Of a stretch of DNA of 64,000 nt, positions 35,560 through 42,957 are shown in pieces (position 1 is the first letter of the stretch; each line of letters opens with the position of its first letter). The position numbers and the translations under genes are program-made. Location: contig NZ_JAXBME010000016.1 of NCBI RefSeq assembly GCF_033963835.1, positions 1 through 64,000 of the forward strand. Reading direction: 5' to 3'. Below the pieces are notes generated by a model. It made no database searches. It saw only the letters and a program-made list of their open reading frames with translations, and was not told where the DNA came from. This DNA comes from Cytobacillus sp. IB215665 (GTDB lineage Bacteria > Bacillota > Bacilli > Bacillales > SM2101).

Positions 35560-35726
35560 GCTCTTTTCGTAAACTTTGTTGTTGTTTCATTTATATTTGA
35601 GTAGCTAATATGTTAACAGCTTTTTTTAGTCTATCGAGATGAAAAGATGCTACGAAGTGAAGTTGTGTTTTGTTTAGGTCTCTTATTACGAAAAGGAACA
35701 AATAGTACAAAGACAGTTTATAAAAG
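35560..35726 (+). repeat. Dispersed repeat, tandem array unit 1
   Basis: A 167-bp unit from GCTCTTTTCGTAAACTTTGT to GACAGTTTATAAAA. It differs from unit 2 at only three positions (two substitutions and one missing A). Confidence 0.9.
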
Positions 35727-35892
35727 CTCTTTTCGTAAACTTTGTTGTTGTTTCATTTATATTTGAGTAGCTAATATGTTAACTGCTTTTTTTAGTCTAT
35801 CGAGATGAAAAGATGCTACGAAGTGAAGTTATGTTTTGTTTAGGTCTCTTATTACGAAAAGGAACAAATAGTACAAAGACAGTTTATAAAAG
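35727..35892 (+). repeat. Dispersed repeat, tandem array unit 2
   Basis: A 166-bp near-identical direct copy of unit 1, which indicates recent duplication compared with the scattered, diverged copies elsewhere. Confidence 0.9.
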
Positions 35893-36040
35893 CTCTTTTC
35901 GTAAACTTTGTTGTTATTTTTATTAAGATTGGACTGTAATACGGAGGTTTATGAATGGGATATAGTTTTTTATAAAGTAGCAAACACTAGGCTGATACGT
36001 GCTTATATTTTAGTACGAAAAGGAACAAACAGCACTTCAT
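35893..36040 (+). repeat. Dispersed repeat, tandem array unit 3 (diverged)
   Basis: Shares the left end GCTCTTTTCGTAAACTTTGT and the right block TAGTACGAAAAGGAACAAAC, but the central part differs from units 1 and 2. The following 36041-36292 contains no clear gene. Confidence 0.8.
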
Positions 36041-36292
36041 TTGGTATTATTTTCTAAACCTAAAACAATTAGTAACCGTATATAAGAACACGTTGTTATT
36101 ATTAGAAAAGGCACATCGAATTCGAGCTTTAGAAAAGGAGAGTTTCTAATACGCAAAACATCGATCAAGCTGAACATATTAAAGAAAACGAATAGAATTC
36201 TTGAAAAAAGGAATAGTATAAACGGTGAAGTTGGTTAGGGAAAGTTCTAGAAGCTGTAATGAAGAAAATACATTATAGGGGGTAAGCATGAT

Positions 36293-36406
36293 ATGACTAA
36301 TAAAAAAATAAAGCAGGCCGTAGACTATGCCAATGAAACGAATCCAACATCGCGGTCTAATAAAACGAAACCAAATTCTTCGAAAAGTGATAAAAATAAG
36401 CTTTAG
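36293..36406 (+). CDS. Short basic protein, possible spore protein
   Basis: A 37-residue hydrophilic protein beginning MTNKKIKQAVDYANETN and ending with a Lys/Ser/Asn-rich tail. AGGGGGT lies nine bases before the ATG. The composition (Lys, Asn, Ser, no hydrophobic core) resembles minor small acid-soluble spore proteins, but I cannot name the family. It is followed 27 bases later by a second short basic gene with its own ribosome binding site, and then by a terminator, so the two look like one small operon. Confidence 0.6.
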   Translation: MTNKKIKQAVDYANETNPTSRSNKTKPNSSKSDKNKL

Positions 36407-36432
36407 TAATAATCATAAAGGAGAGATGATGG

Positions 36433-36558
36433 ATGGGTAAAAAGAATAGAAATCGTATTAATGCACCTAAAAAAAACAACCATCTACCACCAGAAGCAAC
36501 AAGAGCTGAGCAAGAAGCTCACGAAGAAGAATTTTCAGCTAAAAAACGAAAAAATTAA
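36433..36558 (+). CDS. Short basic protein, possible spore protein
   Basis: A 41-residue protein beginning MGKKNRNRINAPKKNNH and ending EFSAKKRKN, with an acidic middle (EATRAEQEAHEEEF). AAAGGAGAGATG precedes the ATG. It resembles YfhD-like and other minor spore proteins in composition, without a motif that allows a name. It is the second gene of a two-gene unit with a terminator 36 bases after its stop. Confidence 0.6.
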   Translation: MGKKNRNRINAPKKNNHLPPEATRAEQEAHEEEFSAKKRKN

Positions 36559-36593
36559 GTTTTGTTATCCTTTAAAAATCTAGCAATAAAAGA

Positions 36594-36638
36594 AGCCGAA
36601 GAAAAACTCCTACTAAAATAAGAGTTATTACTTCGGCT
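36594..36638. terminator. Terminator
   Basis: AGCCGAAG / CTTCGGCT outer stem with inner AACTC / GAGTT, between the short basic genes (plus) and the catalase-like gene (minus). Confidence 0.65.
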
Positions 36639-36696
36639 GTACATCGTAATTTGACCCTTGTTCTAAAGAGAACCTTCATTTAATAAAACTAGCTAG

Positions 36697-37710
36697 CTAA
36701 TTATGCGGTTCAACCATTTTTCTGCTATCTCTTTCATGCCTATATGTTGATAAATTACGATATATTTCTACTCTAGCACGGTTAATACCCCCGATGGGTT
36801 GATGTTCAATAAGAGCATGTCCAGGTGAAAATGTAAAATCCTCTGCTAACTCATCTATTTGCTTCGTTCTAAAAATTTGTGGTGGGATTTTTATAGTTGC
36901 AACTTTTATAAATGGAGAATCCTCTTCTTTCCACTCTACTCCAGCATCTTCAACAGGCATAAGTTGTTGGTCTTTTTGAAATTGAATGAAAAAATCAAAA
37001 CTAGCCTCCTCTTTAGCTAAATGTTTTTCTATATTATCAGTTAAATAACGGTCAGTTAAAGGTTCTGGTAACGTACTTTTATATGTAGATGTTGGGATGA
37101 TTGAATACTTCACTACTTTATTATCACCGAACATATAAGGAGTTGTACTCCAATAGCGGATATCTAAAGGAGATGAATGATTTTTTTTACCATTATTTAA
37201 TTCCTTAATAATATCTCCTTTCCCAGACAACGTCATCTTCAACAATAAAACGAGTGGATTCCACTTTAAACTATAATAAACAGCGTCATGAAATAATTTT
37301 ACTGTGCCTAATGGCATAGTTGGATGGCTCATTAATACAAAATCTTGGGTTTCATTTTCGTCCTTCTCATATTTTTCTCCCTTAACTCCTATTAGTTTTA
37401 CCGCAAACCCTCTGAAGTCTTTTTTAGTATCCGACTGTATTTTACCATTTGCATTTGAGATACGAATCCACGCATCATATTTGTTTGGTTTTTCAAAAAT
37501 ACCTACTTTTAGTTCATCAGGAAGATTTGGCTCAATTATAAACTGAGCCTGTAATAATGCGAGGTGTTTTGGGTGCGCATCTCTTTTCGTATTTCCTTCA
37601 GTATATTCCTTCTCCATTTTTTTTCTTAGTAATGATTCCATACTTTCAATTAAAGATGGTTCATCATTTGGTATTGATTCAAATTTAGTTACTTGATTTG
37701 CATTATCCAT
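36697..37710 (-). CDS. Catalase-like haem-binding protein
   Basis: A 337-residue member of the catalase-related superfamily that is shorter than true catalases (about 480 or more). AWIRISNANG and KKDFRGFAVKLIG correspond to the catalase core strands (R-x-S-N/G, D-x-R-G-F-A-x-K). QDFVLMSHPTMP matches the D-F-x-x-x-x-x-P stretch. Near the C-terminus INRARVEIYRNLSTYRHE fits the haem-ligating Tyr region (R-x-x-x-Y). Related proteins include SrpA-type catalases and allene-oxide-synthase-like enzymes that act on fatty-acid hydroperoxides, so peroxidase or hydroperoxide rearrangement is possible. AAGGGAGA lies seven bases before the ATG at 37710. It is monocistronic. Confidence 0.78.
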   Translation of the reverse strand: MDNANQVTKFESIPNDEPSLIESMESLLRKKMEKEYTEGNTKRDAHPKHLALLQAQFIIEPNLPDELKVGIFEKPNKYDAWIRISNANGKIQSDTKKDFRGFAVKLIGVKGEKYEKDENETQDFVLMSHPTMPLGTVKLFHDAVYYSLKWNPLVLLLKMTLSGKGDIIKELNNGKKNHSSPLDIRYWSTTPYMFGDNKVVKYSIIPTSTYKSTLPEPLTDRYLTDNIEKHLAKEEASFDFFIQFQKDQQLMPVEDAGVEWKEEDSPFIKVATIKIPPQIFRTKQIDELAEDFTFSPGHALIEHQPIGGINRARVEIYRNLSTYRHERDSRKMVEPHN

Positions 37711-37827
37711 AGAAATATCTCCCTTTTTTGTTATTACCACTATGATTAGCAAAAACAACATAAATATTCATAACAAAACTGTCGTCGATAATGGAATTAT
37801 GTATTCGAAGAGCTTTTAACTAATTAA

Positions 37828-37860
37828 AAATAACCTCACTCCATATAGAGCAGGTTATTT
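37828..37860 (-). terminator. Terminator of the zinc-ribbon gene
   Basis: AAATAACCT / AGGTTATTT hairpin followed by a T-run on the minus strand, about 135 bp after the small zinc-ribbon gene's stop codon. Confidence 0.65.
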
Positions 37861-37995
37861 ATTGTACAAGTTGTAGAATTAAAAACGACTGGCAACTTGC
37901 TTATAAATAAGAATGGTTGTGACATTCATCTAAATGACCAGAAAGCTTACTATTATTTGCTCGTGGAATTTGTAAGTTATACACAATTTGTATGA

Positions 37996-38130
37996 CTATT
38001 TATCTCCATTTTCAGTTGGCTGCTTTTGTATATTAATAACAATTTCTTTAATGTGATGACTCCCACACAATGAACAATTGTTACTTTTATAACTTAAAAT
38101 AGCACAACAATGAGTACAATATTTGTTCAT
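37996..38130 (-). CDS. Small zinc-ribbon protein
   Basis: A 44-residue protein, MNKYCTHCCAILSYKSNNCS with LCGSHHIKEIVI following. The two Cys-x-x-Cys knuckles (CTHC and CSLC, 15 apart) form a minimal zinc ribbon, and the C-terminal part is polar. Ribosome binding site GGAG lies eight bases before the ATG. Function is unknown; such isolated ribbons commonly mediate protein or nucleic-acid contacts. Confidence 0.7.
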   Translation of the reverse strand: MNKYCTHCCAILSYKSNNCSLCGSHHIKEIVINIQKQPTENGDK

Positions 38131-38216
38131 ATCCTCTACTCCTTTTACAAGTGTTGTACTATTCTATGCAACGCTAATACAAAATGATGCTAAATATAAT
38201 AATTTCTTATTTTTAT

Positions 38217-38368
38217 GGCTGCTTTTGCAATGATTCGTTCTAAGATATAAACAGTTATACCTCTAGCGTTCATGGCATCTTTTCTATTTTTTCAATTATT
38301 GTGATCTCATAAAACTTATCAAACGGCTATTTTTATGAAAAATAATAACAAAGCTTACGAAAAAAGCC
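38217..38368 (-). repeat. Copy of the ~160-bp dispersed repeat
   Basis: GGCTGCTTTTGCAATGATTC at one end and AACAAAGCTTACGAAAAAAGCC at the other. It lies just downstream of the first Ena-like gene. Confidence 0.8.
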
Positions 38369-38410
38369 TATTTAAACAAGAGATTGTTTCATTTAAATTT
38401 TCTCATAAGC

Positions 38411-38791
38411 TTAACTATCATGAATATCATAAAATAGTTTTATGTCTATCTTACCAGGTGTTGCTACTGGATCTGCCCCTGAAGAATTATCGGTTATAGC
38501 AGCTATCACTAATCCACATCCCTGTATGACACCAGTCGTGCATGAGCATGGTAGAACAGTGGTAGTTTCATTACCATTAACGAATATTGTTATCTCATCA
38601 GTATCTGACACATTTTCAATTTTAAAACAAGCTGTTACGAATGCACATCCAGCTGTTTCAAAGAGTATTGTTGGGTTATCTTCATCAATACTAGCTACAT
38701 TAAATTTACAACAAAATTTGTCAGTAGCTTTTATTTTGTCGCATCCAGACCCTTTACGATCACAACAAGGATCTTGAAAAATTTGAACCAT
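38411..38791 (-). CDS. Cysteine-rich Ena-like (DUF3992-like) protein, copy 1
   Basis: A 126-residue protein, the most downstream of four tandem paralogues. The shared plan is an N-terminal Cys-rich connector (DPCCDRKGSGCDK, then TDKFCCKF), a beta-rich body with AGCAFVTACFKIENVSD and VLPCSCTTGV, and a conserved end GKIDIKLFYDIH. S-Ena spore-appendage subunits (DUF3992) have the same layout: an N-terminal CC-x(n)-C connector that disulphide-links to neighbours, a jelly-roll body and a final strand after a conserved G. I infer a fibre- or coat-forming protein. AAAGGAGCG precedes the ATG. It shares no annotated name with families I can cite confidently. Confidence 0.6.
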   Translation of the reverse strand: MVQIFQDPCCDRKGSGCDKIKATDKFCCKFNVASIDEDNPTILFETAGCAFVTACFKIENVSDTDEITIFVNGNETTTVLPCSCTTGVIQGCGLVIAAITDNSSGADPVATPGKIDIKLFYDIHDS

Positions 38792-38854
38792 TTGAATCGC
38801 TCCTTTTATTTTTATCGATTTTGCATAAGCATATATATCGATGTAGCTTCTACT

Positions 38855-39226
38855 TTAATGAATATCGTAGAATAATTTTATATCAAACTTCCCTGTTGCT
38901 CTTCTAGCTGGACCTCCGCCACCAGGAATTTCAGCAGTTATGCGACTATCCCCTTGATCTACTTTTGTTACACAAGAGCACGGTGCAACATCAAATTCTT
39001 GACGTAGTGAACCTGAAGCGGAATATACTCTAATTCTAATTATGTGCTCATCTGAAGTGTTTTCAATTTTGTAGCATGCTGTCACAGTCGGACATCCCCT
39101 CGTAAAGAACAAATCGTGTTCCATCGGACTAACGTTAATCTTACAACAAAATTCATCTGTTGCTAACGTTTTATCGCATCCCGAACCTTTGCGATCACAG
39201 CACTCATCGACAAATATTCTTGCCAT
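38855..39226 (-). CDS. Cysteine-rich Ena-like (DUF3992-like) protein, copy 2
   Basis: A 123-residue paralogue. DECCDRKGSGCDK and TDEFCCKINV form the N-terminal connector, then GCPTVTACYKIENTSDEH and VAPCSCVTKVDQGDSRI, ending GKFDIKLFYDIH. The loop before the last strand is Gly/Pro-rich (EIPGGGGPARRATG), unlike the other copies. AGGAGAG lies seven bases before the ATG at 39226 (the frame opens two codons earlier). The gap to copy 1 is 63 bp and to copy 3 is 370 bp, the latter holding a dispersed repeat. Confidence 0.6.
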   Translation of the reverse strand: MARIFVDECCDRKGSGCDKTLATDEFCCKINVSPMEHDLFFTRGCPTVTACYKIENTSDEHIIRIRVYSASGSLRQEFDVAPCSCVTKVDQGDSRITAEIPGGGGPARRATGKFDIKLFYDIH

Positions 39227-39446
39227 TGTCAATCTCTCCTCTACTCGATATTGTTAAACCTTTCTTTATTCATATAATTCAAGAGGAAGACTTTTTGTCT
39301 ACAACAAAGACCTAGATTTCATAAAAATAGTTAAAAATATGTATCTTAAAAATAAAAAACAACAGCCAAATTCGTATATTAAGCTGTAAAAAAATCATCT
39401 CAGCTTGAATAAACGTTGGATGCTGTTCCCATTTTTTTCTTATTTA

Positions 39447-39597
39447 GTCTCTTTTCATAAACTTTGTTGCTATAGTTCCAAAAATTGAAGATATAAACAT
39501 CGTTTTACTCAACAGTCATCGTTTGTTTAAAGGAAAAATGCCACGAAACGCAGTTGTATACGTGTTTATTTATTAGTACGAAAAACACATTACAGTC
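39447..39597 (+). repeat. Copy of the ~160-bp dispersed repeat
   Basis: Complete, with GTCTCTTTTCATAAACTTTG at the left and TAGTACGAAAAACACATTAC at the right. It separates copies 2 and 3 of the Ena-like cluster and ends two bases from the copy 3 stop codon. Confidence 0.85.
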
Positions 39598-39598
39598 T

Positions 39599-39967
39599 TT
39601 AGTCGTGTATATCGTAAAATAGTTTTATGTCTATTTTCCCGCAACCTATACTTGTTGAATATTTGTCAAGTATTGCAGATACTTCCTTCAAACCATTAAC
39701 TACTCCTGTAATACAAGAGCAAGGTAAAACAGTGATCGTATGTGATTCGTCACCATCTATCATAATAATAATACTCTCTTGATCAGATTGGTTTTCAATT
39801 TTAAAACAAGCCGTAACACTTGCACACCCTAGTGTTTTATATAAAATAGTTGGTTCACTTTTTTCTTCTTTGTCTACGGTAAATTGACAACAAAAACGAT
39901 CTGTTGTTATCGTTTTATCACATCCCGAGCCTTTATCACAGCTTGGGTTGACATGTACTTCACCCAT
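39599..39967 (-). CDS. Cysteine-rich Ena-like (DUF3992-like) protein, copy 3
   Basis: A 122-residue paralogue. Its N-terminal connector differs slightly (NPSCDKGSGCDK, a single Cys where others have a pair or C-I-D). The rest has TDRFCCQFTVD, LGCASVTACFKIENQSD, VLPCSCITGV and GKIDIKLFYDIHD. GGAGGATG precedes the ATG. The gap to copy 4 is only 24 bp, so copies 4 and 3 are cotranscribed. The repeat at its 3' end may separate this pair from copies 2 and 1. Confidence 0.6.
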   Translation of the reverse strand: MGEVHVNPSCDKGSGCDKTITTDRFCCQFTVDKEEKSEPTILYKTLGCASVTACFKIENQSDQESIIIMIDGDESHTITVLPCSCITGVVNGLKEVSAILDKYSTSIGCGKIDIKLFYDIHD

Positions 39968-39991
39968 ACTTCATCCTCCTCTTTGTTATTA

Positions 39992-40366
39992 TTAGCAGCT
40001 ATGAATATCGTAAAAAAGTTTTATATCAATTTTGCCAGTTGCACCTCCTGAATCGTTCATTGCGTAAGCGCTAATTCCTTTTAACCCTTCAACTACATGT
40101 GTAACACAAGAACATGGAGGGACTTCAAATGTATGTGCATGGTTCGTTGAACCCTTTTTGCGAATAGTGACGCATAGTGCATTTTCATCAGACGTATTTT
40201 CAATTTTAAAACAGCTCGTTACCTCAACACAGCCTTTTGTAATGTATAAGCTTGTGTCTGTATGGTTTGGTACAGCGAATTGACAGCAAAAATGATCTGT
40301 CGCAATGTTTTTATCACACCCTGAACCTTTATTGTCAATGCACGGATCTACGAATATATTTGTCAT
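39992..40366 (-). CDS. Cysteine-rich Ena-like (DUF3992-like) protein, copy 4
   Basis: A 124-residue paralogue and the promoter-proximal gene of the cluster. Features: DPCIDNKGSGCDK, TDHFCCQFAV, KGCVEVTSCFKIENTSDEN, VPPCSCVTHVVEG, and GKIDIKLFYDIHSC. It uniquely ends in Cys. CAGGAGAGG precedes the ATG. The four copies keep seven cysteine positions, so disulphide cross-linking is probably essential to function. It is next to parC, far from other spore-coat genes. Confidence 0.6.
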   Translation of the reverse strand: MTNIFVDPCIDNKGSGCDKNIATDHFCCQFAVPNHTDTSLYITKGCVEVTSCFKIENTSDENALCVTIRKKGSTNHAHTFEVPPCSCVTHVVEGLKGISAYAMNDSGGATGKIDIKLFYDIHSC

Positions 40367-40490
40367 ATAAACCTCTCCTGTATGTTTTTATAATGATATC
40401 ACTACTCATATAATTCAAATGCCTATTTGTCCTGTATGTGTATTCGCCTAGTTAAATAAAAAAAATTAATATTTACCGAAGCAAAATAAA

Positions 40491-40515
40491 AAAACCAGTG
40501 TAAAAAACTGGTTTT
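40491..40515 (-). terminator. Terminator of parEC
   Basis: AAAACCAGT / ACTGGTTTT with a seven-base loop and A/T tracts on both sides, 14 bases after the parC stop. Confidence 0.8.
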
Positions 40516-40528
40516 TGTTTAAAATTAA

Positions 40529-42955
40529 TTATTCCTTGTTATTTTCCTTCCATATCTCACTCACTTGACCTGCATCTTGTACATCTATAATAAATGAACC
40601 ATTGCTATATCGATCGGTTGGTCTAAGGGTGATAGGATCAACAGAATGAATCACATCATTTTCAGTTTGGAAAAATACTCCGTCATTTTGAGTAACAAAA
40701 ACAACACCAACTAAACGATGAGGGTTATTTTTTAGTTCACGTAACATAACTACACCACGTTTTGCACGAGATGTTTTTTCAAACCCTGTCAATTTCATTC
40801 TTTTAATTGCACCGCGATGTGTTATCGCTACTAGATCAGGCTGCTGTTCCTGTTGAGCTATGATTCCACTTACGACATAATCGCCATCTTTTAAATTGAT
40901 TCCCTTCACTCCTGCCGCACGCGCTCCAACAACATTTACTTCATTTTCATGAAACCATAAGCCATATCCAAAGTAGGTTGCTAGAAAAATATCATTAGTC
41001 CCATCTGTCATTTCAACATCAATGACTTCATCATTATCTTTTAAATTAATTGCTACTAATGCTCGAGAATATCGTGTTGCTTTATATTGGTCCAAAATGG
41101 TTCTCTTCACCATACCGTTTTTTGTGACAAATAATAAAAATTGACTGGCCTTGAACTCTTTAATAGGTATTGCTTTTATAATCTGTTCATCTCGATCAAT
41201 GTTTACGATATTTGCAATATGTTGTCCAAGGTCTTTCCAGCGTATATCAGGCAATTCATGGACTGGACAATACAAATAATTACCTTTGTTGGTGAAAATT
41301 AACAAAACATCAGTTGTATTAATTTCATACTTTCCTAACAGCCTGTCTGATTCTTTCATAGCAAAATCTTGTCCATTTGAAGCAGAATATGAACGAAGAC
41401 TCGTTCTTTTCACATAGCCGTCCTTCGTAACAGTGACAATTACATCCTCAGGTGCAACCATCACTTCTAAATTGATCTTTAAATCCTCTATTTCAGCTTC
41501 AATAATCGAACGACGGTTATCGGCATATTTTTTTCGAAGCTTCCTTAAATCTTTTTTTATGACAGTAAATAACCTTTTTTCACTAGTTAAAATTGCTGTT
41601 AGTTCAGCTATTTTTTCTAATAATTCTGCTGCTTCTTGTTCAAGTTGAGTAATGTCTGTATTTGTTAGGCGGTATAGCTGTAATGTAACAATTGCTTCCG
41701 CTTGCGGCTCAGTAAATTGAAACGAGCTAATGAGATTTATTTTGGCATCTTTTTTATCTTTTGATGAACGAATGGTTGAGATTACTTCATCTAATATCGA
41801 TAATGCCTTCATGAGCCCTTCCACCACATGATGTCTATCTTTTGCTTTATTTAATTCATATTGCGACCTGTTTTTTACCACTTCTGCTTGGTGTCTAATG
41901 TACGCGTCTAGCATTTCTGCTAAGCCCATTAGCTTCGGACGTTTTTGATGGATAGCTACCATATTAAAGCTATACGGAATTTGCAAGTCCGTATTCTTTA
42001 ATAAATAATTTAACACACCTTGTGCATCTGCATCCTTCTTTAATTCTATAACGATTCGTAATCCCGTTCGGTCGGTTTCATCACGAACCTCTGAAATCCC
42101 TTCGACTTTACGATCTAGGCGTAAATCATCTATTTTCTTTACTAAGTTGGCTTTATTTACTTCATATGGGATTTCAGTTACGACAATTTGTTGCCTACCA
42201 CCCCTAATGGATTCAATCGACGTTTTACCCCGAATGATCATTTTACCTTTACCAGTTTGATAGGCTTTTTTAATCCCTTCTACTCCTTGGATAATGCCCC
42301 CAGTTGGTAGGTCAGGACCTTTTATAACTGTCATTAAGTCATCAATTGTACAGTTTGGACGGTCAATTCGCATAATTACACCATCTATTACTTCACCTAA
42401 ATGATGTGGAGGAATTTCGGTCGCATACCCTGCAGAAATCCCTGTGGAACCGTTCACTAATAGGTTCGGAAACATTGCAGGTAACACAACTGGCTCTTTA
42501 CTCGTTTCGTCAAAATTCGGTATGAACTCTACTGTATTTTTATCAATATCTCTTAACAGCTCTGAAGCAATTGATGAAAGCCTTGCCTCTGTGTAACGCA
42601 TAGCAGCTGGCGGGTCACCATCAATACTTCCATTATTCCCGTGCATTTCAACCAACAAATTACGCAGCTTCCAATCTTGCGTCATTCGCACCATAGCATC
42701 ATAGACTGATGTATCACCATGTGGATGGTAATTACCAATCACGTTACCTACAGTTTTTGCTGATTTACGAAAGGCTTTGTCAGCTGTATTTCCTTCAACA
42801 TACATAGAATACAATATACGTCTTTGTACTGGCTTCAGCCCATCCCTAGCATCAGGTAACGCACGTTCCTGAATAATGTACTTACTATATCTACCAAAGC
42901 GGTCGCCGAGAACATCTGCTAGTGGTAATTCTCGAATTGTTTCTATTTGTGACAT
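40529..42955 (-). CDS. parC: DNA topoisomerase IV subunit A
   Basis: An 808-residue type IIA topoisomerase A subunit that cuts and rejoins DNA to decatenate chromosomes. The catalytic Tyr is in AAMRYTEARLS (about residue 120). The quinolone-determining region has HPHGDTSVYDAM, with the Ser expected in sensitive strains. The C-terminal beta-pinwheel repeats are present (VKRTSLRSYSAS, VKRTILDQYKATRYSRALVA, IKRMKLTGFEKTSRAKRG). Relative to GyrA there is no complete GyrA box, supporting ParC. The start overlaps the 3' end of parE: GGAGGATTAAGA precedes the ATG, with the parE TAA within it, so translation is coupled. Confidence 0.96.
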   Translation of the reverse strand: MSQIETIRELPLADVLGDRFGRYSKYIIQERALPDARDGLKPVQRRILYSMYVEGNTADKAFRKSAKTVGNVIGNYHPHGDTSVYDAMVRMTQDWKLRNLLVEMHGNNGSIDGDPPAAMRYTEARLSSIASELLRDIDKNTVEFIPNFDETSKEPVVLPAMFPNLLVNGSTGISAGYATEIPPHHLGEVIDGVIMRIDRPNCTIDDLMTVIKGPDLPTGGIIQGVEGIKKAYQTGKGKMIIRGKTSIESIRGGRQQIVVTEIPYEVNKANLVKKIDDLRLDRKVEGISEVRDETDRTGLRIVIELKKDADAQGVLNYLLKNTDLQIPYSFNMVAIHQKRPKLMGLAEMLDAYIRHQAEVVKNRSQYELNKAKDRHHVVEGLMKALSILDEVISTIRSSKDKKDAKINLISSFQFTEPQAEAIVTLQLYRLTNTDITQLEQEAAELLEKIAELTAILTSEKRLFTVIKKDLRKLRKKYADNRRSIIEAEIEDLKINLEVMVAPEDVIVTVTKDGYVKRTSLRSYSASNGQDFAMKESDRLLGKYEINTTDVLLIFTNKGNYLYCPVHELPDIRWKDLGQHIANIVNIDRDEQIIKAIPIKEFKASQFLLFVTKNGMVKRTILDQYKATRYSRALVAINLKDNDEVIDVEMTDGTNDIFLATYFGYGLWFHENEVNVVGARAAGVKGINLKDGDYVVSGIIAQQEQQPDLVAITHRGAIKRMKLTGFEKTSRAKRGVVMLRELKNNPHRLVGVVFVTQNDGVFFQTENDVIHSVDPITLRPTDRYSNGSFIIDVQDAGQVSEIWKENNKE

Positions 42956-42957
42956 TC

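Noticed and set aside
35560-36040. CRISPR array
   Set aside because: The three units are 150-167 bp, lack the short-repeat/unique-spacer alternation, and match the dispersed intergenic repeat; no cas genes are near.
36130-36192. Small frame T-Q-N-I-D-Q-A-E-H-I-K-E-N-E after AAAGGAGAG
   Set aside because: The composition is spore-protein-like, but there is no start codon between the upstream stop and the frame, so it cannot be supported as a gene.
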